Assembly: GCF_016892605.1 (NCBI RefSeq)
Contig: NZ_JAFEMV010000002.1
Coordinates: 1-64,000 of the forward strand
DNA: 64,000 nucleotides
Direction: 5' to 3'
Source: Desemzia sp. RIT 804
Lineage (GTDB): Bacteria > Bacillota > Bacilli > Lactobacillales > Carnobacteriaceae
Shown here: in pieces, positions 61,395 to 64,000 of the stretch
Position numbering within the stretch: the stretch's first letter is position 1
Layout of the letters: each line of letters begins with the position of its first letter
Translations under genes and position numbers: made by a program
The notes under the pieces: model-generated
The model's input: the letters and a program-made list of their open reading frames with translations, nothing else
What the model was told of the DNA's origin: nothing
Databases searched by the model: none

Positions 61395-63365
61395 TTATTT
61401 TTGGATAATCAGTTTTACTGCTTTTGAATTAGGGTCATCTTCCAACTCAAAAGTTAAAGTACTATTGTGATCGTTCAAATAATCAAGAATTTCTTCTTTA
61501 AAATTCACTAGATCATAATCACTTACTAACTGATCGTAGTATATATATAGCTCTGTATCACTATTTTTTAGTGGTTGAATAATTTGCTGTTCTATATTAA
61601 ATTCAGCAACAAAATTAGAACGTTCTTGTAAAGTGATCTCCAGTTGCGGTTGCGCAGCGACTGTCATTTTATGATAACTAGCTCGCACTTCCACACTATT
61701 TATGTGTTTAGTACTAATTTCTCTTTGTATACTAAAGTTAAATCCCCAAGGAAAATTATATTCATTTAAGTCAGAACTGATAAATTTAAGAGCGATCCTC
61801 ATGTAATCGCCAGATGAATTGTAGCCAATATTTTGGACAATGTAGTTTGATGAATCTGACATCGAAAAATGCAGCTCTTCTTTATAGAGATTCTTTACGT
61901 AAATAAAAAATTCATTCTTAGAGATCATTTTCCCTTTATTTTCTATTAAGTCGATTGAGACCGTTTGGTTATATTTATCAGTTTTATCTGGTATGCCCCA
62001 CTCTTTATCCATATATTGAGGCCACATGGATTCTTGAATGACCGGCATCAATTGAATATCCCTTTTTACTTCAAGTACTTCACCCGAGTTGCCTTTCAGT
62101 AAAACAGCTAACTCTATGTCCTCTATCTGTGTACTGCTACTGTTCTTAGGTTGTAAAGTGAACTGACTAGTTGTTGATTGGTCTTTTTTTACATTCACTA
62201 GTTCTTTATTTTCTCCACTAACTTCTACATATACAGCAGTTTTTTTATTCAAATCAATTTCTGTCAATACTTCATGCAAATAGAGAGTATTGTCTTCTTG
62301 GGTTTGAGTTAGAGAAATTTCCCTTGTCTCTCCAAATAAACTGATTGGACTAGTTTTAAACTCTCTTGATCCTGCCTCATCTGTAGAAAGTAAAATTCTT
62401 TTCAACGTTATCGGTTCATCTTCTTCGGATAGTTCAAAATTATTACCATGATAAGAAGCAATTGAATAATCATATATAGGAACTGATAGTATCTTTCGCT
62501 GAAATTTAGTTTTATCGATGGAAATAGTGATTTTCAAATGTTGTTTATTCTCATTGACATGTTCTACTCTAATTGTCATGTCTTCAGGAGAACGAATCGT
62601 TAGTTCAGCTAAATCAATACCCTTTTTGTTTTTTACTTCAATATAAAAAATACTATCATTTAAATTCTTAATTTGTTGATTACTTGTACCCGCTATTTCA
62701 CTAAAGTACATGATTGGACTATACTCTTCTTTATTGTAACGAATATTGCCATGGTCTATCCAACCTGTAGTTGGCCAGTAATCATTTGATTCGCCGTTTT
62801 CGGGAGGGATTACCACTTCTCCATCTTCTTTATCTAAGATTAGGTTATAAATCATTGTTATCTCATCATGGAACATTGGTTTTTCAAGAGTTCCATTAGT
62901 TTGAAATAACAAAAACTCAATTTGTACTTCAGTAATTTCAATTTGATTTTGAATCGGACTTATATCTACATTTATAGAAACTTCTTGAGAAGCACCCGGA
63001 TTTAAATTTAACGAATCCCCATCGGAATTATCTGTCAGCAATACATAATCCTTCTGTATTTTTATTTCCTTAGTAATAGTATTTTTAAATAATACTCTAT
63101 AGGCCAACTTGCCATTTAGCGACCCTTTGTTTTGAACAGTCTCTTTTAGTTGGATTTGCTTTTGATTTTTTTCTAAATCTACTATTCGATTATTACTACT
63201 ATCTTTTACAGCTAAATCAATATTTCCTAATTCCAGCTTAATTCCAGCAGTTTGTGTAGTTGAATCACTAAATTCTGCATGAGTAATATGTATAGGCGCT
63301 AATATAAAAGTAGCGAATACTATACAAAAAGTAAGATATCTTAGTTTTTTGTATAGCTTTTGCAT
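61395..63365 (-). CDS. Large exported protein with N-terminal TasA/camelysin-like segment
   Basis: 656 residues. Signal peptide (YLTFCIVFATFILAPIHITH) followed by AEFSDSTTQTAGIKLELGNI, which parallels AYFTDSTKEEAGIKLTLGHI of the next gene and of SipW-dependent TasA proteins. The rest is a series of beta-rich segments with several TI, NV and KI strand repeats and no wall-anchor motif. Ribosome-binding site AAGGAGG nine bases before the ATG. Probably a matrix or fibre-associated surface protein processed with TasA; function inferred from this similarity and from the neighbour. Confidence 0.7.
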   Translation of the reverse strand: MQKLYKKLRYLTFCIVFATFILAPIHITHAEFSDSTTQTAGIKLELGNIDLAVKDSSNNRIVDLEKNQKQIQLKETVQNKGSLNGKLAYRVLFKNTITKEIKIQKDYVLLTDNSDGDSLNLNPGASQEVSINVDISPIQNQIEITEVQIEFLLFQTNGTLEKPMFHDEITMIYNLILDKEDGEVVIPPENGESNDYWPTTGWIDHGNIRYNKEEYSPIMYFSEIAGTSNQQIKNLNDSIFYIEVKNKKGIDLAELTIRSPEDMTIRVEHVNENKQHLKITISIDKTKFQRKILSVPIYDYSIASYHGNNFELSEEDEPITLKRILLSTDEAGSREFKTSPISLFGETREISLTQTQEDNTLYLHEVLTEIDLNKKTAVYVEVSGENKELVNVKKDQSTTSQFTLQPKNSSSTQIEDIELAVLLKGNSGEVLEVKRDIQLMPVIQESMWPQYMDKEWGIPDKTDKYNQTVSIDLIENKGKMISKNEFFIYVKNLYKEELHFSMSDSSNYIVQNIGYNSSGDYMRIALKFISSDLNEYNFPWGFNFSIQREISTKHINSVEVRASYHKMTVAAQPQLEITLQERSNFVAEFNIEQQIIQPLKNSDTELYIYYDQLVSDYDLVNFKEEILDYLNDHNSTLTFELEDDPNSKAVKLIIQK

Positions 63366-63412
63366 CTATTAACGCCTCCTTATGAAATATAGTTAACTAA
63401 GATAATGAATTT

Positions 63413-64000
63413 TTATTTTGCTTGTTCTAACATAACTGTAATGCTGTTAGTCATTAAATCTATAATGTTACTTTTGTTCAAAGAATCACTTTTAAAGTTA
63501 AAATCGTTCACTCCAGATGATGTAGCAACTTTTAAGGTCATTACTACATCTACAGACTCATTACCATCCAAAGAATAAGAATTTTGATTATTAGTAATGT
63601 CTTCCAAAGAAACATCATGTTCGTTTCCACTTTGGTCTTTTCCATTTATTTTATAACTTATTTCAAATGGATCTGTTGCAGAACGGAGAATGTCTTCTGT
63701 AAAAGTAAATACTGATTTTAATGAACTTTTATTTGTGAAGGTGAAAGTTTTACTAAATGAATCTCCTGGTTTAACATTTGTAATAGATACGGTTTTGGAT
63801 AATGTTTTTCCTACTGGTACAGTTTCACCTTTTTCATTTTTTACCTTTATTTGATTATTGTTATCCTTGCCATCATAATTTTCATAAATCCAATCCTTAG
63901 TTTCACTTTGAATATCAATATGCCCCAAAGTAAGTTTAATCCCCGCTTCTTCTTTCGTAGAGTCTGTAAAGTAAGCACGAGTTCCATAAGCAGCCACACT
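63413..64000 (-). CDS. TasA/camelysin-family protein, N-terminus beyond window
   Basis: At least 195 residues. AAYGTRAYFTDSTKEEAGIK is the typical region around a SipW cleavage site, and ITNVKPGDSFSKTFTFTNKS is the conserved core of the M73/TasA family (PF12389). The true start and signal peptide lie past position 64000; the GTG at 63997 is internal. TasA-like proteins form extracellular fibres in biofilm. It is upstream of the 656-residue protein and likely co-transcribed with it. Confidence 0.85.
   Translation of the reverse strand, partial: SVAAYGTRAYFTDSTKEEAGIKLTLGHIDIQSETKDWIYENYDGKDNNNQIKVKNEKGETVPVGKTLSKTVSITNVKPGDSFSKTFTFTNKSSLKSVFTFTEDILRSATDPFEISYKINGKDQSGNEHDVSLEDITNNQNSYSLDGNESVDVVMTLKVATSSGVNDFNFKSDSLNKSNIIDLMTNSITVMLEQAK

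Overview
The window is low-GC Gram-positive DNA. Strong AGGAGG-type ribosome-binding sites, TTGACA/TATAAT-type promoters, cre-like sites, lactose/cellobiose-family PTS proteins, a LevR-type sigma-54 activator, SipW-type TasA proteins and a GW-module autolysin all point to the Lactobacillales. From memory of gene content the closest fit is Carnobacterium or a near relative; this is inference and was not checked by alignment.

Layout. 1-1352: a cell-wall glucosaminidase, cut by the window start. 1819-12546 (minus): a surface-polysaccharide locus with YfhO, three GT2 glycosyltransferases, a Wzz-like protein, a WcaJ-type initiating transferase, UDP-GlcNAc 2-epimerase and a Wzx-like flippase. The divergent TagA (12919), a GT4 transferase and GalE continue the theme on plus. 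16063-19731: aldo/keto reductase, acyltransferase, a decayed region with an IS3-type transposase remnant, and methionine aminopeptidase. 19850-29315: a beta-glucoside locus with two GH1 enzymes, two PTS IIC proteins, a ROK kinase, an esterase, and GntR and RpiR regulators, with matching operators and cre-like sites. 29555-32729: a persulfide-response operon (yidD, trxA, rhodanese, CoA-disulfide reductase-rhodanese, rhodanese, cstR) under one operator-promoter. 32881-42963: DeoR regulator plus M24-like protein, flavodoxin, TetR, PepS, a sugar ABC importer without ATPase, an aldo/keto reductase and a thioredoxin-like protein. 43119-44584: a tRNA-Arg(CCT) gene split by an ORF-less group II intron in its anticodon loop; its 3' end is duplicated 0.5 kb downstream like an attachment site. 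44891-49080: assorted genes including an SOS-controlled YolD protein. 48748-52711: PTS IIA and IIB under a sigma-54 promoter and a LevR-type activator, with three tandem long palindromes between IIB and IIA. 52736-61185: helicase, oxidoreductases, phosphoesterase, MATE pump with a leader terminator, and an acetyltransferase. 61395-64000: two TasA-related exported proteins, the second cut by the window end.

The most notable points are the group II intron inside a tRNA anticodon loop, and a family of intergenic palindromes whose arms differ between copies while an A-rich apical loop is kept. Others are two homopolymer frameshifts flanking one rhodanese gene, and two GntR-type operators placed identically relative to two promoters. 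The PTS parts are split between two loci: IIC proteins at 22-27 kb, IIA and IIB at 49 kb.
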